Origin: Adiantum capillus-veneris
Lineage: Eukaryota > Streptophyta > Polypodiopsida > Polypodiales > Pteridaceae
DNA length: 64,000 nt
Direction: 5' to 3'
NCBI GenBank assembly: GCA_014529385.2
Contig: CM043968.1
Location: forward strand, 30,767,513 to 30,831,512
Below the pieces are notes generated by a model that searched no databases, was not told where the DNA came from, and saw only the letters and a list, made by a program, of their open reading frames with translations. Positions within the stretch are counted from its first letter, which is position 1, and each line of letters begins with the position of its first letter. Positions 24,801 to 37,068 of this stretch are shown here, piece by piece. The translations under genes and the position numbers were made by a program.

Positions 24801-26045
24801 AGCTCGGGGAGAACATATCCCTCTTCACGATCCTTCCCCATGGATTGACTTGGAGCAGAACAAGAATGTTGTTGGCTGCCTCGTATGGTTGACTTATTCC
24901 CGACCTGACATCTGTTACACAGTTTCTATCCTCAGTTCCTTCAACACCCAACCTCGTAAGCGACATTGGCAGTGTGCCCAACGTACTTTGCGGTACATCA
25001 GCGGCACCTTGGACCATGGTGTAATAAACTGCTGACATGTCAAAGCCCTGAAGAATGGAGTCAACTTGCAGATGCTGGCCGAGGGGCCTAAACCCTAAGA
25101 AGAACAAGTAACAGAAGAAGAAGTCCTACGAACTTATGGGGACCCCGTGCGATGGGGCACCAAGTGACATAAAGATTAAAATAAAGCCCATCAACTGATG
25201 ACGTGGTAGATTTCCAAAATTGCGCTAGCATGATGACGTGGCAAGCTGTACGGATTTTCGCGTTTTGCGCTGGTTGATGACGTGGCAGTTGTACGGATTT
25301 CCATAAATTACGCTGGCAGCTTTTTGGCTTTGCTTTTGGACCAGATGCTTTTGAGTTTGAAGACTTTTCACTGTAATTGCTTTTAGGCCAAGGGCCTTTA
25401 AGTATGAGGATAGGGCTCATTCTCTGGGATGCTTCTTGGAGAGGGTGCAGAGTTTGGAGTACTGGCTTGTACTGAGTTGATGCAATATAAAGAAATACCG
25501 AAAGGGGCGCCAAGGTTTGGGGCCAATATTCTCTGGGGTGGAATTCCGCCATTCCGTGTCTCGTGTCGTCCCTCTCTCTCAATTCTGTTTTTATTGAAGT
25601 GCTAAAAGTTTGTTCAATCCGTTCTTTTCTATTGGCACGTGGTGTCCGTCTTGTGACAGTGGTATCAGAGCATCAGGCGTGTGCTTTTCTGAAAGCATAC
25701 CGGTCCTACAAAAGAGCAGACTAACCCGGATTGGAAATTTTATTTGAGGGATCTTTGCCCTCCAACCCGGATTGGAAATTTTATTTGAGGTATCTTCGCA
25801 TTCCAACCCGGACTTATTAGCCACTCCCACCCTTACTTCATCGCGCATCGGGCGCGCTCCCATCGTCACCGCTCATGTCTTACAGGGCATAAGCCATTAA
25901 GATCACTCGCAAGAGAAGGATCCAAGGTTTGTTTCGAGCTGCCGTTTTTCTCGGAGACAGTGCCATGCAGATGTTGATGTCTACAGCTGTCACAAAAATA
26001 CGGAAGCGTAAACTGACTTTTAATTGTACTTCAAATACTCAAGAG

Positions 26046-26098
<53 letters not shown>

Positions 26099-29000
26099 TT
26101 GACACTTCATTGGGGACCAGAAGATGGGCTGGTCCCCCCCCATAAAGTGATTATCTTTATTACTAAGGGAGAATCTTTATAAGCACAGGAACGGGGCGAT
26201 TGCCCGTCCTCTATTCTTTCTTTTCTGCTTCTGGCTGAGAGAGTGCGAAAGCTACTCTCAGAATACTAAGAGGATTTTCCCTCTGCTATGAGATTTTGGG
26301 AAGCTCTCGAAAACGAGAGTCTATCTTCCACAAAACTCAACGGAAGCTCTCGAAAATGAGAGTCTACCTTCCGCTAACTGTGTCCCTTTTTGCATAATCA
26401 TTCTTGCAACAAAAATAAGGGAGAAATACGCAAAATGCACGCACGTCGGCTAAATGTTACCTGGGCACCTACCAAAGCCGAAAAAGAGACCTTTTTTGCG
26501 ATGGAATCGCACCAAATTTTGTGTATGCGTAGTATAGGTAGAGAAGAACTACATTCTATGTGTATTTTGCTGAAATTCACCCTAGAAGAGATGATTAGGG
26601 GTTGGAAACAGAGAATTTACAGCCACCATACTCTACGGAGAGAGTGCCCGCTGCAACTTCTTGCGATGAAACTTTACCGAAAGCTGGCTATGGCTATGAG
26701 AACCCTTGTTTTAGACAATGGGAGCACGAGGCCACCACATATGTCGCAAGGGACTGCTCTCAAGCTTTCATGGAGGGCTCCAATGCGTAGAGCATACTCA
26801 CAATAGGGGGGGTAGGAGCACTGCCAACACTGAGAAGTGGGGGAGGGGGCCTCCTAAATAGCCATCAGGGAGAGGGGGCGCTAGGAAGAGAGAGAGGGTG
26901 AGAGTGAGAGAAGCAGTTTTGCATTGTTAAGTGTGCCACTCTTCACTTTTAAAAGTCCCTAGGCTATTAATGAAATGTGCAAATTAACTCACAATTGCAC
27001 ACACAAATGCTACTAATGAAATTGTTAGCTGCTCCCCAACGCAATGCCATACCGACACTGCTGTGGCATTACTTGTTCGCACTTGTCCGGCCATTTGGTC
27101 CAGCGCAAATCATTTAAGATAATTTAATTAACTTATCCTAAGGCCGTAAAAATAATTTAGGCCTTAGGGTTACTGTTGTTCTAAGGACCCCATCTCATTC
27201 ATGTGCTTGCACTAGCGCGCGTGTTTTTTTGAGCCTGAAATCTGAGGCTACTATCTACCCCTTCATTGAAGACTCGATTTCCCAATCACTACGGCTTCAA
27301 GGTATTTTCTGCTAGGGTCTCCTTGAGGTGGTTTGGCCCAAACTTGGGCGCATATGAGGCCCCATAACTGCTAGATCTATTCTGATGTGCACACAACTAA
27401 TTAGATAATTCTTTTCTCGTAAATAAATTAATTATTTACAAACTCTGACATAGTTACATCCCTCTTGGTTCTAAATTGTTGACCTCAACTTTAGAGCGTC
27501 AACATAATTATGCAAGATGTCTGGGTAGTCCTTAAGATAGGACTCAATCATCCACTTTGCAACTAAAGGGGTGTAATTCTTGAACTTGACTAAATACTTT
27601 CGATGTAGGCTCCCCGACTTTAGTTGTCTCTCAGAGTGGTATTATCTTCGACTTCTTCTTGTTCTGGCGCCACTGGAGGAGGTCCAACATATGGTCGGAG
27701 GAGACTTACATGAAAAGCATTATGGATGCGCCAGTGAGAAGGCAAATCCAATCTAAAAGTCACGTCATTGACTTTATCTGTAATCTTGAAAGGGCCGTAA
27801 AATCTATGGGAAAGTTTTACGACTTCCCCTTTTTTGACCCGCTTTTTCAATCTAGCTTTCTCAAATCCAAGCAGGACATATTGTCCTTTTTCAAGATTGA
27901 GATTCCTTCTGTGCTTGTCAGCTTTTCTCTTCTGTTGCTCTTGAGTACGTAGAATCGCTTGCTTTACTTGTTGATAGGCAATATCCATAGTTACATGGGA
28001 CAGCGGGTCGGGGTCGGGGTCGGGGTCGGGGACGGGACGGGACGGCAAAAGTCAGGAAACGGGGACGAGGGTCGGAACGGCAAAAACTAAAGAGAGTTTT
28101 TTTGGCATGAAGTGGAGAGTAGTATCCATTCCACCTCGACTCACACAAGCCATGAATCTCCGCATATTGAACAGGGTCAGGCACAAGCTTCTCAAGTGCC
28201 TCTATCATCCGATCCATGGCTTCGTAGACTTTGCCAATGCATGGCTGCAAGCCATCCACCACTCGAAGTAGGTGTAGAATAGGCTTGACCATGGCGTCAA
28301 GAGTCTTCACCTCCTCCCACCAAGCGGCGTCGTCAGCCCATTCTCGGCATTTCAATCCTACTGTTGATGTAGACTCCGGCATGGCCTGGAACTCATCATC
28401 GAGAAAGAGGCCCCTTAAGGCTCCGTCACATGTAGACAAGCGGCCTAGCATAAGCCAATTGAATGCAAATCTTGTCTCTGAATATTTGAGCAAGGACAAG
28501 TGGCTCCTCTTTGAGAAATCATGGCGCACTTTTTGATGGTTGAGCACAAAGGAGACAATTCGAGAGGCGTCACCAATGGTGGGTGAAATCCATGACAAGT
28601 TCCCTACATCGTTGAGGAGGTTATTGAGGCAATGCGCCATGCAAAATGGGACATGGATGTTGGGATACATACCCTCAATGATAGCTCCGGCTGCCCTATT
28701 TGATGCCTCTCCATCTGCAACCATACAAAGGACATTCTCCGGGCCGGTGATCTCTATGGTGCTTGTCCACTCAGCAGCAAGCATCTCGGCGGCCTTGCCA
28801 CTATCGGATGCATCATGTGACTCCACAAAGTACATCTCCCCCCGAGAGTAGGCCACCACCCCGTGGATGGACCGCTTGCGGGTGTCGCTCCATCCATCTA
28901 CAAGGAGAGACGCCATTGGTCTCCCACAAATCCTTTGTTGCTCGGGCCGCTTGCTCCACGGCAAGCTTCTCTTTTTCAAGGAGGGTGGTGCGAAGCCTCT

Positions 29001-32000
29001 CCGATGAAGGTGGCACATAACAGGAGCCATATTCCCCTATTTTCGTAACCATGGTTCGAAAGTATGGAGACCTATCCACACAAATAGAGCATGTTGTGTT
29101 AGTATGGAGAGTTGAGAGTCGAGAAGTTATAACCCATGATGAATACAAAATGGAAGATTGCCATGTGCATATGCCAAGGGAAACTCACCGCGAAGCATGG
29201 AAGGCCATGTGGTCGTGGAAGAAGAATCGGGCAACCGACCTATCCATCTCTTCCTTCAATTTAGGATTCCAATTTTCGTTGAGAGTGCTTTGGCGATGCG
29301 GAACGGAAGAGGATGGTGTAGATGCATGGCTCTTGAAGCTTCGAGAGATGTCGTTAAGGTTGGCTTTCCTTTGCTCTCGCGGTGTCGCCGTGGCGGAGGT
29401 ATCAACGGCAACAAAACGGCCCCTCTTGGCCGCTTCCGCAACCTCATACACCGTGAGCTTCTCAAGAAGATCCAACCTCTTCTTGGGAGCTACATGGGGG
29501 CAAAACTTCACCTCGTGACCGGGTTCATGAAGAAGATGGGCTTGCACTTTGTTTGAACCACCCGTTCTCTTGTATGGGCATAGGCTTGCATGTCCATGGT
29601 CTTGCACTGCCACCTTTGCCACGCGTGCTAAAGTCTACTTCATCCCACCACGACCACGTTTGCACGACGGGCCTCCTTCGAGAAGAATCGGCTTGAGAAG
29701 TGGAGTTGGCTTGAGATGACATGATGGTGGAGAGACTCGAGAGAGTAGAGCTTAGAAGTTAGAGGAATTAGAGGAGAGCTTGTGTGGAGAGAGAGTAGAG
29801 GAGAGCTTCAAAGTGGGTAGAAGAGGGAGAGACTTGAGAGTGGAGACTCAACTTTCAAGGGTAGAGTGTAGAGTAGTCAATGGTCATGCTTGAGCCTTGA
29901 GCAATGAGGCTATGAGGCTTGAGCATTGAGTAGAGAGGAGAGCTTGAGCTTGAGGGAAATTGGAATAAGTATTAAGAGGCCCAAGGGGGCTTTTATAGCC
30001 TCCCAAGGGCCAAGGCCCCCCAAAATATGGCGGTTGGGCTGCAAACAGCCGTTTAAAACGGTCATAAACGGCTACTTTAACCCCGCCTGAAAGCTGCCGT
30101 TCCCGTCCAACCCCGTCCGACCTCGTCCGATCTGGTATGTCCCCGCCCCTGTCCCCCTGCGACCTGCCCGTCCGGCCAGAGATTCGACCGTCCCAAGGCG
30201 TCCCCTTTCGTCCCTGGCCTAGTTACGGCCGTCCCCCGGCCCTAGGGCCCGTCCCCTCCATCCCCTGTAACTATGTCAATATCAATATTGCGCACAAATT
30301 CATCTGCGGCGAAGATGTTTTCTTTGGTAACCATAATAGGAAGTAAAAGTGGCTTCCCATAAATAATTCGAAGGGAGTTTTACCAGTTGAGGAATGGATG
30401 GTATTATTATATGCAAACTCAACTATCGGTAAGTACTGTTCCCATTCGGATTGTCGTTCTGAAACATAGCACTTGAGGAGATCTAAAACAGTGGCATTAG
30501 CGATTTCGCTTTGACCATCTGTTTGAGGGTGATAAGCTGATGGAAAATCAAGCTTAGTTTCCAAGTTTTCAAACAATGCTGCCAAAATAGACTAGTCATG
30601 CGGGGATCTCTATCGCTGACAATAGTCTTTGGCAGTCCATGGTTTTAAAAAATCTGAGCTAGAAATATTCTAGCCATGTGATCAGCTTTGATCTTCTTCT
30701 TTACTGGAAGGAAATGTGCTTGCTTACTGAATTTGTCTACTATAGTCCAGATTGCATCATTTCCATTCTTGGATCTAGGAAGATCCGTAATAAAATCCAT
30801 GGCAATACTTTCCCATGGCGTGTTAGGTACTTTGCACCATCTTCCTAGGAGCACCCTTGTCATGTATTCAATCAGCTATGCGAGCTGGATCCATAAGTAT
30901 CTGCAAGCTACTCTGAGGGTAAAGTTTCATAGCCTTTTGCAAGGCTTCATGCAATCTTGCTTCAAACTGCGCATCTTCTCCGAATCGTCAATCTTCTTAA
31001 ATGGAGTGACTTTCAAGAGAATGTCCCAAAACCTATCCACATAGCGTGGAACAATTTCGTTCTCTGACTGTGAGAGTCGATCCCATTCTTTCTTTACCTC
31101 TTCCTCATAGTCTGGAGGAAGGAACTGTGCGTAAAACTCCTTCTTGAAAACAATCCAATCTTGGGTTTGTGATTTTCTAAGATCAGGGTTAACCACCAAC
31201 TATTGGCGGTGCCTTTCAGGTACATACTGACATGGTGAAGCTTGGATCTTTCTTTAAAGTTCCCTTCTGCAAATGCAACTTCAAATTGGCGGATGAAAGC
31301 CAAAGCTGTCATTATCACGCCGTCCATTGTAGGTGTCGAATTTCACATCTTTGTCTCCCGACTTAAATGTTTTCTGCTTGTGGTGTTTCTTCTTATGGTG
31401 CTCTTTCTTTCTATGCTTAGACTCCTTGTGGATAGGAGTCCTTTCCCTTGAATGCACTTATTGCTGCGACGGATCATCAAGAAACATGTCATCCGAAGCG
31501 ACTATGTCATATAAATCCTTCATGAAAGAGAATTGAGGGGAATCAGGAGGATCCTGCTCTTGAACCTTTGGATTAAATTGCACATGACGTTCTGGAGGTT
31601 TCCTCTGCCTCTCGTGCATGCGGGAGGTTCCAATCAAAGGATCTTTCCTGGTTCTGGCGCCTTTGGGTTCTGCGGGATTTCTCCCGACCCCATCGGCATT
31701 TTCTCCTTCCCTTTCTCAAGAGTATGGAGAATCTTCTGGACTTCTGGATGGGAGAGAGCTTTTTGCAGCTCTACCACCTGCTGTTGAAGGAGAGAGAACT
31801 CTATCTCGCGTCCTCCCATTTCTGCAGTCTGCCAAGAGTCATCAATCCCTTAAGCAAGAGAGAGATGACCTTGCTCTTATACCACTGTATCAAAAATACG
31901 GAAGCGTAAACTGACTTTTAATTGTACTTCAGATACTCAAGAGAATTTGAGAGAGAGAGAGAGAAAGCTTGACACTTCATTGGGGACCAGAAGATGGGCT

Positions 32001-35000
32001 GGTCCCCCCCCATAAAGAGATTATCTTTATACTAAGGGAAAATCTTTACCAGCACAGGAACGGGGCAATTGCCCGTCCTCTATTCTTTCTTTTCTGCTTC
32101 TGACTGAGAGAGTGCGAAAGCTACTCTCAGAATACTAAGAGGATTTTCCCTCTGCTATGAGATTTTGGGAAGCTCTCGAAAACGAGAGTCTTATCTTCCA
32201 CAAAACTCAATGAAGCTCTCGAAAATGAGAGTCTACCTTTCGCTAACTGTGTCCTTTTTTGCATAATCATTCCTGCAACAAAAACAAGGGAGAAACACGC
32301 AAAATGCACGCACACATGCTTGCTGTAATTTTCTGTACATAACCTGAAAATGTTACCTGAGCACCTACCAAAGCCGAAATAGAGACCTTTTTCATGATGG
32401 AATCGCACCAAACTTTGTGTATGCATAGTATAGGTAGAAAAGAACTAGATTCTATGTGTATTTTGCTGAAATTCACCCTAGAAGAGATGATTAGGGGCTG
32501 AAAACAGAGAATTTACAGCCACCACACTCTATGGAGAGAGTGCCCGCTGCAACTTCTTGCGATGAAACTTTACCGAAAGCTGGCTATGGCTATGAGAACC
32601 CTTGTTCTAGACAATGGGAGCACGAGGCCACCACATATGTCGCAAGGGGCTGCTCTTAAGCTTCCATGGAGGGCTCCAATGCGTAGAGCATACTCACAAT
32701 AGGGGGGGTAGGAGCATTGCCAACACTGAGAAGTGGGGAAGGGGGCCTCCTAAATAGCCATCAGGGAGAGGGGGCGCTAGGAGAAGAGAGAGGGTGAGTG
32801 AGTGAGAGAAGCAGTTTTGCATTGTTAAGTGTGCCACTTGGCATACTTAATAACTTTAAAAACCCTTCAACTTTCACTTTTAAAAGTCGCTAGGCTATTA
32901 ATGAATTGTGCAAATTAACTCACAATTGCACACACAGATGCTACTAATAAAATTGTTAGCTGCTCCCCAACGCAATGCCGTACCGACACTGCTCTGGCAT
33001 TACCTGTTCGCACTTGTCCGGCCATTTGGTCCAAGCACAAATCAGTTAAGATAATTTAATTGACTTATTCTAAGGCCGTAAAAATAATTCAGGCCTTAGG
33101 GTTACTGTTGTTCTAAGGACCCCATCTCATTCATGTGCTTGCACTAGCACGCGTATTTTTCTGAGCCTGAAATCTGAGGCTACTATCTACCCCTTCATTG
33201 AAGACCCGATTTCCCAATCACTATGGCTTCAGGGTATTTTCTGCTAGTGTCTCCCTGAGGTGCTCTGGCCCAAACTTGGGCGCACCTGAGGGCCCAGAAC
33301 TGCTAGATCTATTCTGATGTGCACACAACTAATTAGATAATTCTTTTCTCGTAAATAAATTAATTATTTACAAAGTTTGACATAGTTACAACAGCTACCA
33401 AGCCGCACACTTCCAAGGACTTGGCAAGCTTTCAAGAAAACTTTTGCCTGAAGTTGTATAGTTTTTGACATCTTCCTTCAAAGTGCAACTTCTGGCAGAG
33501 TGGAGTATCCTGAATTGCTTGCCATGGAAACCCTAGCAGATTATAACTTGAAGTTTCTCGACATCTCCCAGTAGATGTCTCTTCACGATCAGATGACCTT
33601 GGAGGTCGAGTGCGATTGCTATCTTGGGACTACCGTCGCCGCCAAAGAAACACTGTTTGTCCAAGAGCTGATGGACCATGCTGTGCTCGGCTACGACCTT
33701 ATGGAATGAACCTAACCCTAATTTTTGATGCAGGTTTTAGGATGGAAAGTCAATCGACTTTTCGAGCTCGATTGATGTTGAGATTGCTTTTTAAGTTTGA
33801 AATCTGTTTGAGAACTTGTTTGGTGATCCTATTTGGAATTTGTTTGAAATGGATGGTAACTGTTTTGAACCTGTCTTGGTGCCGATTTGAAATGTTTGAC
33901 TGTGGTTTTAATACTGGTTTCATTGATTGATGAGTTTACTCCTGGGTGGAGAAGTGAGAAATACTGTTTGGGTATTGTTTGAACCTCGGAACAACGCAGG
34001 CCGATGCCTGGGGAGCGTTTCGTTGTATGCTAGAAAACCTCCAAACGACGCAGGCCGATGCCTAGGGAGCGTTTGGTTGTATGCTTGTAAAATAATTGTT
34101 GTTGTGACTCCCGGCCCGCACCTGGATGGTTATGCGGGAGGAGTATTAAGAAGTCTGAGCAGTGGTTACTCTCAACACCTCCAAACAATGCAGATTGCTG
34201 TCTGGGGGGTGTTTGGTTGTAAAAGGCCTCTATATCTCCTGGCCCGGACCTTTTTAGGTTATGCGGGAGGAGTGATGAGGGAGTCGTGGAATATCTCCCT
34301 GCCCGGACCTTGTTAGGTTATGCGGGAGGAGTGTTCATCGGCGGCTTTATGTTTCTATGTCTTGTAACATGCATATGTGAGCATTTGTGTTGCATTGTGA
34401 TGTGCAAGCTACTGAATATTCCTAATTGGATGAGATTGCTTGGGTATGTAATTTTTTTTAGTGCATCAAGACACCCGTGGAAGATCAGTACGGTCTGGGT
34501 GCGATGGCTAATTTTACTACGCCGGAATATCAAGAGTTCCAATCTGGACGACAGGAGAAGCTAACTCCTTCATCAAAAGAGTAGAAAGGAGAAGCTAACT
34601 TCTTGGTCAAAAGAGCAGAAAGGAGAAGCTAACTCTTTAATAAAAAGAGCAAACTGATTTTCCCTCGGAATGTCTCTCGAAAATTTTTGAGATAACTTGA
34701 GTTGTTTTGCAGATATGCTGTAATCGCGGACGATTACTCTCTTTCAAGAAGGGGAGATGTAACAAACTGCTGACGTGTCAAAGCGCTGAAGAATGGAGTC
34801 AACTTGCAAATGCCGGCCGAGGGGCCTAAACCCTAAGAAGAACAAGCAACAGAAGAAGAAGTCCTTCCAACTTATGGGGACCCCGTCCGATGGGGCACCA
34901 AGTGACATAAAGATTAAAATAAAGCAGGACCCGCAACTGATGACGTGGTAGATTTCCAAAAATTGCGTTGGTATGATGACGTGGCAAGCTGTACGGATTT

Positions 35001-35293
35001 CCGCGTTTTGCGTTGGCTGATGACGTGGCAGTTGTACGGATTTCTAAATCACGTTGGCAGCTTTTTGGCTTTGCTTTTGGACTAGATGCTTTTGAGTTTG
35101 AAGGCTTTTCACTATAATTGCTTTTAGGCCAAGGGCCTTTAAATATAAGGTTAGGGCTCATTCTCTGGGATGCTTCCTGGAGAAGGTGCAGAGTTTGAAG
35201 TACTGGCTTGTACTGAGTTGATGCAATATAAAGATATACCGAAAGGGGCCAATATTCTCTGGGGTGGAATTTTGCCACTCCGTGTCGCGTGTC

Positions 35294-35332
<39 letters not shown>

Positions 35333-36183
35333 AGTTTTGTCTTATTGAAGTGCTAAAAGTTTGTTCAGTCTGTTCTTTTCTATTGGCACGTGGTGCGCGT
35401 CTTGTGACACATGGTGTGTTCTATGGTCGCTCCAAGGGTTGCACCTTACTTGGTTGGTGCGATTCAGATTGGGCAAGAAATCCATATACTCGGCGCTCTA
35501 CTACAGTAGTAGTTTTCACACTCGGCTAAGGACTCATTTCATGGAGCAGTAAGCGGCAACCCACCATTGCGCTGTCCTCCACAGAGGCGGAGTACAGGGC
35601 AGCTTACTATGTTGCTTGCGAGGCTACAGAGATTATTGGGAGAGTTAATGTTTCCCCAGACTGCTACGACTCGTCTTTTGTGCGACAATCAGAGTTGCAT
35701 TGCTGTTGCCAAGAACCCTTTCTTTCACGCTCGGAGAAAGCACATTGAGGTGCAGTACCACTTTGTTTGGGAGTATGTCCCTACTACGGGCAATGCAACA
35801 GACATCTTTATGAAGGCTGTACTTCAGCGGACCTTAGCTTCTCAGCTTCGACTTATCTGTGTTGTCTCAACATCCGGTGCTAAGAGGGGGTGTTAGAGTT
35901 ACACCACTGTTGTTTCGCCATTTTGTACGGCTAGTGATTGTCTTGGGCTGACCACCCATCGCACATCATGTAGATTGCATGGGCATACAATTTTAGCACG
36001 TGGCCGCCTGGTCATTTTCTGAGCCTTGCTTGGTGCACACATTTTTAGCCATTTTTGGGCTTTTAGGTTTTTTGCACCAGTTACACATTTTGCCCTACCT
36101 CAACCTAACATTGTATAAATAGAATGGTTAGGGTCTTGTAGTCATACATTGTGTATTGAGAGCATCATTTGCAGAGCACTTGT

Positions 36184-36218
<35 letters not shown>

Positions 36219-37005
36219 AGCGTTTTCGGCGCGTGTGCCTCTCCGTTGCTCACTCTCACATTGGGGTACTTGGGTTCTTGGGGTACTGGGTTACTTGGGT
36301 TCTTGGGTACTTGGGCTCTTCGGTTCTTAGGGTACTTAGGTTCTTGGGTACTTGGGGTTCTTGGCTTGCAATCAGAAATCTGCGTTTATGAAGGCTGTGC
36401 TCTTACCCAAGCTCAACTCCTTCCTGCGGGTGCACCCCTTTGTGGCCTTGTGCTCACACCAAGGTTGCTTTTTCCCACCTCACATCGATTGGGTTGCCGC
36501 TAGGTGCAAGGTCCGCTCTGAATGAGTGGAAAAGAAGAACGAGGGGAGGCTTGACAAGCCCTTCTTTTTTGGGTTACTTTCCACTCTTAAAAAACACAGA
36601 TTAGGGATCGACACGCCCACGTGTTCTTGGGTTACGTGCGACCACAAGAAGAAAAAATAAAATTTTCTGTGTTTCTTTTTGCTTCTTTCCTTGAGTGATG
36701 ATAATGAACACTACCATAGAGCTCTGATACCCATGTAATGTGCAACGGAAGTGAATGATGGTGTATGCTCAGGATGAGTGCTCAATACGTGCTCAAGGTT
36801 CCTTTTACTGAAGGGAAAGCCTTCCTTGACTTAATGAGAGATTGTGCAATGGATGACAACAAAAAGAGAATGATGGTGTATGCTCAGGATGAGTGCTCAA
36901 TACGTGCTCAAGGTTCCTTTTACTGAAGGGAAAGCCTTCCTTGACTTAATGAGAGATTGTGCAATGGATGACAACAAAAAGAGAGAACGGGAAACTGTGA
37001 GAGAG

Positions 37006-37068
<63 letters not shown>

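Larger units (their letters stand above)
25988..33390 (-). mobile_element. Ty3/gypsy chromovirus-like element, pol deleted, hAT inside
   Basis: LTRs at 25988-27458 and 31886-33390 with target duplication ACAGC (25983-25987 and 33391-33395). On the minus strand an iMet-like primer site (TGGTATAAGAGC) lies beside the right LTR. Order on that strand is gag, then an abrupt change near 30870-30925 to integrase, then the hAT insertion, then the integrase C-terminus. Protease, RT and RNase H are absent. The element lies within the internal region of the outer LTR element. Confidence 0.88.
25020..35409 (+). mobile_element. LTR retrotransposon lacking recognisable pol, inserted in copia
   Basis: LTRs at 25020-25658 and 34758-35409, both TGTAA(T/C)AAACTGCTGAC...TTGTGACA, with target duplication CATGG (25015-25019 and 35410-35414). 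A tRNA-iMet-type primer site is at 25660-25671 and a polypurine tract AAGAAGGGGAGA at 34746-34757. Apart from the nested chromovirus, only about 1.7 kb of internal sequence belongs to it (25659-25987 and 33391-34757). No RT, integrase or clear gag was recognised there. It is therefore a non-autonomous or internally deleted element. The LTR family is shared with the gag-bearing elements in intron 4. Confidence 0.88.

Noticed and set aside
26390-26806. 138-codon plus-strand ORF
   Set aside because: Lies wholly in a gypsy LTR on the opposite strand. The counterpart region in the other LTR copy is broken.
28231-29056. Plus-strand ORFs of 60-155 codons, mirrored at 53522-54848
   Set aside because: Antisense shadows of the hAT transposase in both copies.
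36256-36720. CRISPR-like regular repeats
   Set aside because: The units are contiguous and imperfect with no spacers: a minisatellite in a plant retroelement leader.
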